40,959 bases of DNA from positions 1 to 40,959 of the forward strand of contig CAKUOS010000014.1 of assembly GCA_934670025.1 (NCBI GenBank), given 5' to 3'. The translations under genes were made by a program, and so were the position numbers. Below the pieces are notes generated by a model. The model did not search any database and was not told where the DNA came from. It saw nothing but the letters and a program-made list of their open reading frames with translations. This DNA is from an uncultured Oscillospiraceae bacterium (GTDB taxonomy: Bacteria > Bacillota > Clostridia > Oscillospirales > Oscillospiraceae). Shown here in pieces: positions 7,447 through 14,602 of this stretch (its first letter is position 1; every line of letters starts with the position of its first letter).

Positions 7447-8823
7447 TCAGATCATCTGCTCCGGGTGGAAGATCGCGTCGAAGCGTTCGGCTGTCAGATA
7501 GCCGAGGCCGAGGCACGCCTCGCGCAGGGAAATATGTTCCTGATACGCCTTTTTTGCCGTTTTTGCGGCGTTTTCATAGCCGATATACGGGCTGAGCGCC
7601 GTGACCAGCATCAGGGAATCATGCAGATTCCGCGCCATTTTTTCGCGGTTGGCGCGGATACCGCGCGCGCAGCGGTCATGGAACGACGCGATCGATTCGG
7701 CCAGCAGCCGCGCCGACTGCAGGAAGTTATAGATGCAGACCGGCATGAACACGTTCAGCTCAAAATTGCCCTGGCTGGCCGCCATCGCCACCGCCGTGTC
7801 GTTTGCCATCACCTGCACCGCGACCATCGTCACGGCCTCGCACTGCGTGGGGTTGACCTTGCCGGGCATGATGGACGAGCCGGGCTCGTTTTCGGGGATG
7901 AAGATCTCGCCGAGCCCGCAGCGCGGCCCGGACGCCAGCCAGCGCACGTCGTTGGCGATCTTCATCATGTCGGCGGCCAGCGCCTTGAGCGCGCCGTGCG
8001 CGAAAACAAGCTCATCGCGGCTGGTCAGCGCGTGGAATTTATTCTCCGCCGTGCGGAATTCCTTTCCCGTCAGGCGCGAGATCTCCGCCGCCGCGCGCAC
8101 GTCGAAGCCCTTCGGGGCGTTCAGACCCGTGCCGACGGCCGTGCCGCCGAGCGCGAGCGTTTTAAGCTCCGGAAGCGCCAGCGTCAGCAGCTGCACATCC
8201 TTTTCAAGACTTGCGCGCCAGCCCGAGATCTCCTGCGCGAACGAGATGGGCGTCGCGTCCTGCAAATGCGTGCGCCCGGACTTGACCGCGCCGCGGTTTT
8301 CTTCCTCCAGCTGTAAAAACGTCCCGATCAGCGCCTTGACGGCCGGGATCACGCGGTCTTCGACGGCTTCGGCCGCCGCGATGTGCATCGCGGTGGGGAA
8401 GGTGTCGTTCGACGACTGCGACATATTGATATCGTCGTTCGGGTGCAGCAGCCGTTTGCCGGCAAGCTCGTTGCCGCGGTTTGCGATGACCTCGTTGGCG
8501 TTCATGTTCGACTGCGTGCCCGAGCCCGTCTGCCACACGACGAGCGGGAAATGGTCCATCAGCTGCCCGGAAATGACCGCGCCGGCCGCCTGTTCGATGG
8601 CGGCGAGCTTCTCTGCCGTCATTTTTTCCGGAAGCAGCGCACGGTTGGCGCGGGCCGCGGCGAGCTTTAAAATACCGAACGCGCGGATGATCTCGGCGGG
8701 CATCGTCTCGATCCCTGTGCCGATGGGGAAGTTGCGGCGGCTGCGCTCGGTCTGCGCGCCCCAGTATTTATCCGCCGGGACCTGTACCTGTCCCATGGAA
8801 TCATGCTCGATGCGATATTCCAT
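7447..8823 (-). CDS. fumC: Class II fumarate hydratase
   Basis: A 458-residue oxygen-stable fumarase interconverting fumarate and L-malate. Substrate and signature motifs are present: SGTQSNMNANEVI, SGRTHLQDATPISFAQE and the superfamily signature GSSIMPGKVNP. Length matches FumC (about 460). ATG at 8821-8823 is chosen because AAAGGAGG lies just upstream and family members begin at this point (MEYRIEHDSMGQVQVPADKYWGAQTERS); an upstream in-frame ATG would sit before the ribosome site. Directly downstream of a LysR regulator on the same strand, with a hairpin between them. In an anaerobe it would act in the reductive branch toward succinate or in fumarate use. Aspartase is a related alternative, but the sequence reads as fumarase. 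Confidence 0.93.
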   Translation of the reverse strand: MEYRIEHDSMGQVQVPADKYWGAQTERSRRNFPIGTGIETMPAEIIRAFGILKLAAARANRALLPEKMTAEKLAAIEQAAGAVISGQLMDHFPLVVWQTGSGTQSNMNANEVIANRGNELAGKRLLHPNDDINMSQSSNDTFPTAMHIAAAEAVEDRVIPAVKALIGTFLQLEEENRGAVKSGRTHLQDATPISFAQEISGWRASLEKDVQLLTLALPELKTLALGGTAVGTGLNAPKGFDVRAAAEISRLTGKEFRTAENKFHALTSRDELVFAHGALKALAADMMKIANDVRWLASGPRCGLGEIFIPENEPGSSIMPGKVNPTQCEAVTMVAVQVMANDTAVAMAASQGNFELNVFMPVCIYNFLQSARLLAESIASFHDRCARGIRANREKMARNLHDSLMLVTALSPYIGYENAAKTAKKAYQEHISLREACLGLGYLTAERFDAIFHPEQMI

Positions 8824-8843
8824 CTGGTGTCCTCCTTTGAAAA

Positions 8844-8877
8844 ACACCGGTATAGCGTCCAAAAACTATACCGGTGT
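8844..8877 (-). promoter_or_regulatory. Hairpin in the fumC leader (terminator or attenuator)
   Basis: Perfect 12-bp inverted repeat ACACCGGTATAG (8844-8855) and CTATACCGGTGT (8866-8877), 10-nt loop. On the minus strand it is followed by TTTTC and then, within a few bases, by the fumC ribosome binding site. It could end the lysR transcript or attenuate fumC; a protein-binding dyad is a third option. Confidence 0.7.
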
Positions 8878-8917
8878 AAAGATATAACGTTTTATATGGC
8901 GTACACGCCGAGAATCC

Positions 8918-9811
8918 TCAGAAAATGGATTTATGGTCGCGGATGTACTGCACGAATCCCGTCTCAATCTCGCTCATTGCATATTGTTTGTGATATACCA
9001 GCGCGTTGAGATACAGGCACTGGTTATCGGAGCAGGGGATCTGCACGAGATTCCACCGGCGCAGGCAGTGCTCGGGCATGGCGGGCGCGAACATATACGC
9101 CGTCGGCATCGTCTCCAGCAGCGTCATCTGCGCAAGCCGGTCGACGCAGTAGATCTTGCGGCGGATGGGTTCTTCGGCCTTGCCCTGTACGCGGAACACG
9201 TCGCCGTGGACGATCTCGGGCAGTCCGTCGAGCTCGGAGAGCGTCAGGGATTTCTGGCCCGCGAGCGGATGCGCGCGGTTCATGGTCAGCAGATAATGAT
9301 ATTTGCCCAGCAGTTCGAACGACAGTCCGCGCGCGCTGGTCTGCTCGTCAAAATAGTCGCGGTATTCCGAGCGGAAGCGGATGACGCCGATTTCCGTCTC
9401 GCCGCCGGCGAGCGTTTCGAGCGCGACGCGCGCGTGACATTCGCGCACCACGGCGTCGAGCGGCTCTTTGTCGGGCAGACCGGCCAGATACTTCGACACC
9501 AGATCGAGCATCGCGGCCGAACGCGGGATGCAGACGCGCAGCCGGTTGGCGACGGCGCGCTTGGGCCCGAGCGCCTCGATGGCCTCAGTCTCGCGCAGGA
9601 TGGACTTGGCGTGCTGTAAAAAGATCGTGCCGCGCGTGGTCGGACGGACGCCGCGCGTCGAGCGTTCAAAGATCCGGAAGCCCAGCATCTGCTCGACGTC
9701 GTGCAGGATGCGGCTGAGGTTCGGCTGGCCGAGAAACAGGTTTTCCGCGGCCTGCGAGATGGAGCGTGTGCGTTCGATTTCAATAATGTATTGCAGATGC
9801 TGCGTATTCAT
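8918..9811 (-). CDS. LysR-family transcriptional regulator
   Basis: A 297-residue regulator with an N-terminal winged helix-turn-helix (residues 1-60: LQYIIEIERTRSISQAAENL, then QPNLSRILHDVEQMLGFRIFER) and a C-terminal LysR-type effector-binding domain from about residue 90. It binds DNA as a tetramer and responds to a small metabolite, here unknown. GGAGGAACC precedes the ATG. Because fumC is the next gene downstream, a C4-dicarboxylate effector is a reasonable guess. LysR regulators are more often divergent from their targets, so the codirectional arrangement with a hairpin in between is worth noting. Confidence 0.9.
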   Translation of the reverse strand: MNTQHLQYIIEIERTRSISQAAENLFLGQPNLSRILHDVEQMLGFRIFERSTRGVRPTTRGTIFLQHAKSILRETEAIEALGPKRAVANRLRVCIPRSAAMLDLVSKYLAGLPDKEPLDAVVRECHARVALETLAGGETEIGVIRFRSEYRDYFDEQTSARGLSFELLGKYHYLLTMNRAHPLAGQKSLTLSELDGLPEIVHGDVFRVQGKAEEPIRRKIYCVDRLAQMTLLETMPTAYMFAPAMPEHCLRRWNLVQIPCSDNQCLYLNALVYHKQYAMSEIETGFVQYIRDHKSIF

Positions 9812-9858
9812 TCAAGGTTCCTCCGCATTATTATATATCAATTATAATATACGACACT

Positions 9859-9874
9859 TTGCAATACATTGCAA
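9859..9874. promoter_or_regulatory. Candidate operator upstream of the lysR gene
   Basis: Perfect inverted repeat TTGCAAT-AC-ATTGCAA, 48 bp upstream of the LysR start and beside AT-rich DNA holding TATAAT-like hexamers. It could be an autoregulatory site. It is in noncoding DNA between the kinase stop and lysR. Confidence 0.5.
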
Positions 9875-9903
9875 TCTCTTTCTATCTGGCGCTCTGCACA
9901 AAT

Positions 9904-11145
9904 TCATATGGCGGATTGTCCTGCTTCTTGGCGTTTTTCGTGCATCAGCGGCAGTTCGATGCAGAATCGGTTGCCCTCGGAATACGGCTGCACCCATATT
10001 TTTCCCTGATGCGCCCGGACGATGGCCTGCGCGATGGGCAGTCCAAGGCCGAAGCTGCCGGTGCGTGTGCGCGCGCTGTCCGCGCGGTAAAAACGCTCAA
10101 AGACCGCACGGCATTCCGCCGGCGTGAGCGGCGTGCCCTCGTTCTGCACCGTCAGGCGGCACCGGCCGCGGCCTGCGCGCGCAAGCGTCAGACAGACCTC
10201 GCCGCCGGCGGCGTATTTCTGCGCGTTGTCAAGCAGCACCACCACGGCCTGACGGAGCTTCTGCGCGTCGCCGTTGACGACAAGCGCGGGCACGACGTCC
10301 GTTTTCAGCGTCAGACCGCGTTCAAAAAACGCCGCTTCGAAGAAAAGCGCCTCGTTTTCGGCCACGGCGCTGAAGTCGACCGGCGCAAACGGCGCCGTCT
10401 TCCGCCCGGTCTCGGCGCGCGCCAGCTCCAGAAGACTTTCGACCAGCGCGCGCATCTGCTGCGCGGCTTCGCGCACACCGCCGGTGAGCCGCTGCCGGTG
10501 CGCCTCGTCAAAGTCCGGGCTTTGCAGCAGCTCCGTGTTCGTGAGAATGACGGTCAGCGGCGTTTTGAGCTCGTGCGAGGCGTCGGCGACGAACTGCTTC
10601 TGCTGCTTCCAGGCGGTGTCGATGGGCCGCACGGCCCAGTTCGCCACGAGCAGACTCAGCCCGAAAAAGACGGCCAGCGCCGCGGCGCTGAGGATCAGCG
10701 CGCTGCGCGCCATGCTCCGCAGCGTCTGCCGTTCGCTGGAGATGTCGGCGAAGATGATGCTCTGCGACGTGCTTGAACCCACGCGGCAGTAGCGCAGATC
10801 GTATTCCGGGATCTCGCCGACGGCCTCGGTGCCGGAAAAAGCGGCCTGCGCCACGCGCTCGAGCAGCGTGCGGTCGGAAAGGTCGAAATCCCCGGCGTCG
10901 ATGACGGTCAGACTGCCGCGGCGGTCCATTTGCAGCACGAAATACGGCAGCCGCACCTGACCCGGCGCGGTTCCCGGCACGTTCGGCTCGATGGGATCGG
11001 CGGCGATGGCCTGCATCATGCTGACGGACTGCGTGCGCAGATTCTGCTTCGTCATCGTGTAAAACAGGCCGAATACCACGCCCAGCAGCAGCGCCGCCAC
11101 GAGCATGATGACGAGAATGAGCTTCAGACGGAGTTTTCGGATCAT
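9904..11145 (-). CDS. Membrane sensor histidine kinase
   Basis: A 413-residue two-component sensor. First membrane segment near the N-terminus (LKLILVIMLVAALLLGVVFGLFYTM), an external domain of about 110 residues, a second membrane segment (ALILSAAALAVFFGLSLLVA), a dimerisation box with phospho-acceptor His191 (DASHELKTPLT), and a C-terminal ATPase domain with N box (VVLLDNAQKYA) and G2 box (SFGLGLPIAQAIVRAHQGKI). Only about 20 residues separate the second membrane segment from His191, so a normal HAMP linker appears to be absent. The start ATG overlaps the regulator stop by 4 nt (ATGA), which supports this start over an upstream frame. The signal is unknown. Confidence 0.92.
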   Translation of the reverse strand: MIRKLRLKLILVIMLVAALLLGVVFGLFYTMTKQNLRTQSVSMMQAIAADPIEPNVPGTAPGQVRLPYFVLQMDRRGSLTVIDAGDFDLSDRTLLERVAQAAFSGTEAVGEIPEYDLRYCRVGSSTSQSIIFADISSERQTLRSMARSALILSAAALAVFFGLSLLVANWAVRPIDTAWKQQKQFVADASHELKTPLTVILTNTELLQSPDFDEAHRQRLTGGVREAAQQMRALVESLLELARAETGRKTAPFAPVDFSAVAENEALFFEAAFFERGLTLKTDVVPALVVNGDAQKLRQAVVVLLDNAQKYAAGGEVCLTLARAGRGRCRLTVQNEGTPLTPAECRAVFERFYRADSARTRTGSFGLGLPIAQAIVRAHQGKIWVQPYSEGNRFCIELPLMHEKRQEAGQSAI

Positions 11146-11813
11146 GCGTCTGCCTCCAGCCGGTAACCGAGCCGCCGCACGGCCTCGATGCGCACGTTCG
11201 AGCCGATCGCCTTGAGTTTTTTGCGCAAAAAGCCGACATAGACCTCCACGTGATTCTCCACCGCGTTGGAATCGAAGCCCCACACGCGCGAGAGGATCGT
11301 CTCCTTGGAGACGATGGCGCCCTTTGCCTGCAATAAGCAGCGCATCACGTCAAATTCCCGCGCCGACAGGCGCATCTCATTGCCGCCGCACACGAGCGTA
11401 CACGCCGACAGCTCCAGAGACGTGTTGCCGAACGAGAGCGCGTCGACCTCCTGCCCCTGCCGGCGCAGAAGCGCGCCGATGCACGCCATCAGCTCGCGCG
11501 TGTCAAAGGGCTTCGTGAGGTAGTAATCCGCGCCCGCGCGCAGACCCTCCACGCGGTCTTCGAGCGCCGAGCGTGCCGTGAGCATCAGAATCGGCGTGCC
11601 GCAGCGCTCGGCGCGCACCTGCCGCGCCACGGCGTAGCCGTCGAGCTTCGGCATCATGACGTCGAGGATCAGCAGATCGTAAACGCCCGACAGGGCGTAT
11701 TGCGCGCCCGTCTCGCCGTCGTACACGGCCTCGACCGTGAAGCCCTTGCTTTCCAGCAGCGTCCGGAGCGAGTCGGCCAGCAGCCGTTCGTCCTCGATAA
11801 TCAGAATTTTCAT
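11142..11813 (-). CDS. OmpR/PhoB-family response regulator
   Basis: A 223-residue DNA-binding partner of the downstream kinase. Receiver domain at residues 1-115 with the acidic pocket IIEDE, phospho-acceptor Asp51 (LILDVMMPK), conserved Thr in MLTARSA and Lys in YLTKPF. A winged-helix DNA-binding domain follows from about residue 125, with MRLSAREFDVMRCLLQ and the recognition region NAVENHVEVYVGFLRKKL. ATG at 11811-11813 is chosen: GGAGG lies 7 nt upstream, whereas the TTG two codons earlier would leave only 1 nt. Regulator and kinase are translationally coupled. Target genes are not evident; the adjacent SH3 protein is one candidate. Confidence 0.94.
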   Translation of the reverse strand: MKILIIEDERLLADSLRTLLESKGFTVEAVYDGETGAQYALSGVYDLLILDVMMPKLDGYAVARQVRAERCGTPILMLTARSALEDRVEGLRAGADYYLTKPFDTRELMACIGALLRRQGQEVDALSFGNTSLELSACTLVCGGNEMRLSAREFDVMRCLLQAKGAIVSKETILSRVWGFDSNAVENHVEVYVGFLRKKLKAIGSNVRIEAVRRLGYRLEADA

Positions 11814-11844
11814 AGGCAAACCTCCAAAAGGCGCTGAAAGGTAA

Positions 11845-11874
11845 AGCCGCCCGCCGCGTTGGCGGCAGGCGGCT
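11845..11874 (-). terminator. Hairpin after the SH3-domain gene
   Basis: 11-pair stem AGCCGCCTGCC/GGCGGGCGGCT on the minus strand with one G-U pair, then TTTACCTTT. The weak T-tract suggests partial termination, which would let the regulator-kinase pair be read from upstream. Confidence 0.6.
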
Positions 11875-11886
11875 GAAAAAGCGGCG

Positions 11887-13266
11887 TTATTCGGTGGGCG
11901 CGGGTTCGGCCGCGGGCTCTGTTACGGAATCCGCAGCAGGCGCGGCTGCGCTGATCGCCTTGACGTACTTGGCGCTCATATACGCGCAGACCTCGTTGTA
12001 CCAGACCTCATACCATTCGCCGTCGCTCGTGATGCCGATGACGGACACGACGTTGTCGGACGGCATGGTCATGAGGATCGTACTGCCTGTCGACGGCGCG
12101 GAACGGACGTTGACGTCGTTCGTCGTGGCCATGCTCTCGGCCATCGGCGTGACGGTCAGATCCTGCACGTCGTTCGGCCACTTGGCCGTGTCGCGCACGG
12201 GCGTGCCGCCGAGGCTGTTCGACGCGAAGATCGCGGCGACCGTGCAGCTGCTCTTGGCGGTGAGGATGGCGACCTGGCTGTTATAGCGGACGGTGCCGTT
12301 CCACGTGTTGTCCTTCCAGCTCAGTGCCACGTCGTAGACCTGGCCGCCGAGATCGACGGAGTAGGTATAATCGGCGGTCTTGCCGGTCTTTTTATAGTTT
12401 GCCTGAATGAGGAGCGTCGACAGGGCGACGGAATCCTCCTCGCCGAGCATGACGGCGTCGTCCTGTCCATAGGTGACGGCGGCGCTCGTCGCGGGCTGCG
12501 GCTCGGTGTCCTGTGGGACCGAGATCATGAACTGCCCTGCCGGCTGGCCGTTGACGTCCTGCTCGTCAAACTGGAAGATGAGCTGCTGCGCACCGCCGCG
12601 CGGCACGAGCGTAAAGCCGCCTTCGCTGCTCGTGACGGTGTAGAGGCCCGACGATTCGTAGAACGTGCGGAACGCGGACGTCAGCGTCTCACCGTCGGCG
12701 AGCTTGTCGACGCCGCAGGTGTAGACCGTGCCGGGACGGATCGTGCCGAACATGGCGTCGCGCAGCGACGCATCGGTGACGAGGTGCAGCGGCAGGAGCA
12801 TATCGAGCGTGCCGCTGTCAAGCGCCAGCTCGCGGTGTTCGCCCATGAAGATATAGAAATTGGGCGTATTTTTCGGATCCTTTGCATACAGGCACCAGGT
12901 ATCCGTGCCGCCGGCGTCATTCGGTTTGGTGAAGACCCAGCAGGTGCCGTAGGAGTTCGTATAGCTCGTGGACGTGACGCCTTCGTTGTTTTTCGTGATG
13001 AGCTTGGCCATGGCGGCGGGCTTTTTCTTCGTTTCGAACTGATATCCGCCGTAGGAAGCGAAGTCGGCGTTGTTGAGATCGGCCGACAGCGGCAGATCGA
13101 GCGTCGTGCCCGTGGAGAAGGCTTTGGCCTGAATGACGGTGTCGGATTTGGCCGAGCAGCCGCGCACGATGAGCACGATGACAAGGATCAGCAGCACCAG
13201 CGCCGCCGCCGCGACGAGCAGCGGCAGATTTCTGCGCAGCCACAGGCCTCTCTTTCTTCTTTTCAT
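11887..13266 (-). CDS. Membrane-anchored protein with C-terminal bacterial SH3 domain
   Basis: 459 residues. A very basic start (MKRRKRGLWLRRN) and one strong membrane segment (LPLLVAAAALVLLILVIVLIV) put the bulk outside the membrane. Residues beyond about 50 form a region I do not recognise; it is followed by a bacterial SH3 domain near the C-terminus (DVNVRSAPSTGSTILMTM ... GEWYEVWYNEVCAYMSAKYVKAI). Such SH3 domains usually bind peptidoglycan or peptides. A Cys occurs just after the membrane segment (RGCSAKSD), but the preceding residues do not make a lipobox. The ATG at 13264-13266 follows GGAGGG; the earlier in-frame ATG overlaps that site. It lies just upstream of the two-component system and may be co-regulated. 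Molecular function unknown. Confidence 0.85.
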   Translation of the reverse strand: MKRRKRGLWLRRNLPLLVAAAALVLLILVIVLIVRGCSAKSDTVIQAKAFSTGTTLDLPLSADLNNADFASYGGYQFETKKKPAAMAKLITKNNEGVTSTSYTNSYGTCWVFTKPNDAGGTDTWCLYAKDPKNTPNFYIFMGEHRELALDSGTLDMLLPLHLVTDASLRDAMFGTIRPGTVYTCGVDKLADGETLTSAFRTFYESSGLYTVTSSEGGFTLVPRGGAQQLIFQFDEQDVNGQPAGQFMISVPQDTEPQPATSAAVTYGQDDAVMLGEEDSVALSTLLIQANYKKTGKTADYTYSVDLGGQVYDVALSWKDNTWNGTVRYNSQVAILTAKSSCTVAAIFASNSLGGTPVRDTAKWPNDVQDLTVTPMAESMATTNDVNVRSAPSTGSTILMTMPSDNVVSVIGITSDGEWYEVWYNEVCAYMSAKYVKAISAAAPAADSVTEPAAEPAPTE

Positions 13267-13343
13267 AGCGAACCCTCCGTTCAAAGATCTGGAAAACGCG
13301 GGCTCCGACCAGGGAGCCGGTCAACGTAATATAGTTATTATCC

Positions 13344-13372
13344 ATGATACCACAGCTTTTCACAAAAGGCAA
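13344..13372 (-). promoter_or_regulatory. Sigma-A promoter for the SH3-domain gene
   Basis: Minus strand: TTGCCT (13367-13372), 17-bp spacer, TATCAT (13344-13349). The leader is about 70 nt and contains a small GGCTCC/GGAGCC hairpin. Confidence 0.65.
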
Positions 13373-13415
13373 TTCTTCATAAAAAAATAAGATTTGCAAG
13401 ATCCGACATTTTTCC

Positions 13416-13444
13416 TTGCGTGCGCGCGCAGAACCTGTTATGAT
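13416..13444 (+). promoter_or_regulatory. Promoter of the HAD phosphatase gene
   Basis: TTGCGT (13416-13421), 17-bp spacer, TATGAT (13439-13444). The -10 covers the two in-frame ATG codons at 13440 and 13443, so these cannot be translated from this promoter. Confidence 0.55.
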
Positions 13445-13475
13445 GTCAGAAAACCGTCGATGGGAGGCGATCATT

Positions 13476-14129
13476 CTGCGTTTCAGATGTCTGGTCATGG
13501 ATCACGACGACACGACCGTCAACAGTACCGCCACGATCCATTTTCCGTCCTTTCTTGCCTATTTGCAGCAGGTGCGGCCGCAGGCCCGGTACACGCTGGA
13601 GGACTATTTCCGCAAAAACTTCGACCCCGGCATTCTCTCGCTGTTCAAAGACGAGCTCGCCTTCACCGACGACGAGCTTGACGGCGAGTTCCGCTTCTGG
13701 CAGGACTGGCTGCGCACCCGCGCGCCAAAGGCGTACCCCGGTATTCGCGAAATTTTGCGGCGGCACCGCGAAGGCGGCGGTCTGATCGCCGTCGTTTCGC
13801 ACTCCATGCGGCAGTATATCGAGCGCGATTACCGCGAAAACGATCTTCCGGAGCCCGATCTCATCTTCGGCTGGGAGCAGCCGGTCGAGCAGCGCAAGCC
13901 GAACCCCTGGCCGCTGAAGGAAATCATGCGGCAGCTGAATCTCGCGCCCGAAGAGCTTCTCGTCGTGGACGATCTCAAGCCCGGCTACGATATGGCGCGG
14001 GCCGCGGGCGTGCCGTTCGCGGCAGCCGGCTGGGCCAACGATATCCCGGAGATCGAGGGATTCATGCGCAAAAACTGCGATTTTTACTGCAAGACCGTCG
14101 CGGAGCTCGACAGACTGCTGGACGAATAA
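13476..14129 (+). CDS. HAD-superfamily hydrolase, probable phosphatase
   Basis: About 217 residues. Motif I is CLVMDHDDT (nucleophile and acid Asp), motif II serine in VVSHSMRQY, motif III lysine in EQRKPNPW, motif IV acidic pair in LVVDDLKPG. A helical cap lies between motifs I and II, so this is a subfamily I (phosphoglycolate-phosphatase-like) enzyme; substrate unknown. Start: GGGAGG at 13462-13467 points to a non-ATG start, CTG at 13476 (8-nt spacing) or ATT at 13473 (5-nt spacing). The upstream ATGs lie within the predicted -10 element, and the next ATG falls inside motif I. The exact start is uncertain; the product call is firm. Confidence 0.82.
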   Translation: MRFRCLVMDHDDTTVNSTATIHFPSFLAYLQQVRPQARYTLEDYFRKNFDPGILSLFKDELAFTDDELDGEFRFWQDWLRTRAPKAYPGIREILRRHREGGGLIAVVSHSMRQYIERDYRENDLPEPDLIFGWEQPVEQRKPNPWPLKEIMRQLNLAPEELLVVDDLKPGYDMARAAGVPFAAAGWANDIPEIEGFMRKNCDFYCKTVAELDRLLDE

Positions 14130-14132
14130 AAG

Positions 14133-14164
14133 AAGGTACAGCCCGACAGGGCTGTACCTTTTTT
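14133..14164 (+). terminator. Intrinsic terminator of the HAD gene
   Basis: Perfect 12-bp stem AAGGTACAGCCC (14133-14144 with 14149-14160), loop GACA, then TTTTTT. Confidence 0.92.
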
Positions 14165-14214
14165 GCATGGTTCAGAAAGTGCTGTAGAAACCGCATCTGA
14201 CGTGTCTCCGACGG

Positions 14215-14581
14215 CCCTATCTTTTCCCGTGCGTGGGAAAAGATAGGGGAGAAAAGGACGCTTTTCTGCTCAAAAACCGCCGTCACGTATCTGCTCAAAA
14301 AACTGATAACCCCTACGCCGTCCTATTTGCCTATCTGTCCTTGACTGCCGAAAGAGCACGCCATTGTTGGTGACGGCTGAATCGGTGCAGCTTAAATTTG
14401 CAGCGTGCGCCTGCGGGCGCGGGGAACCAAAATGCAGGCTTGGCCTGCATTTTGGAAAGGAAGAAACGAGCTTAGAGAATAAGAAGCATCGCTCCGCGAT
14501 GATTCGTTTCGGCAAAGTCGTTTCTGACGCCGTAGGGGCCGACGACTCTGTCCGCCCGACCACTCCGCCTCGCTGCGCTCG
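14215..14581. repeat. Hairpin-rich intergenic region with a truncated MITE-like repeat
   Basis: The 14165-14602 stretch has no gene. It holds a perfect 14-bp hairpin CCCTATCTTTTCCC (14215-14248), a 7-bp hairpin AGAAAAG/CTTTTCT (about 14250-14267), and a perfect 13-bp hairpin CCAAAATGCAGGC (14427-14455). A 20-nt block at 14401-14420 is the exact reverse complement of 25610-25629. The block at 14532-14581 (GTAGGGGCCGACGACTCTGT, then CTCCGCCTCGCTGCGCTCG) matches the left half of the element at 25577-25780. This is probably decayed repeat DNA. Confidence 0.7.
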
Positions 14582-14602
14582 CAGGAAAGAGATGCCCGTG
14601 CC

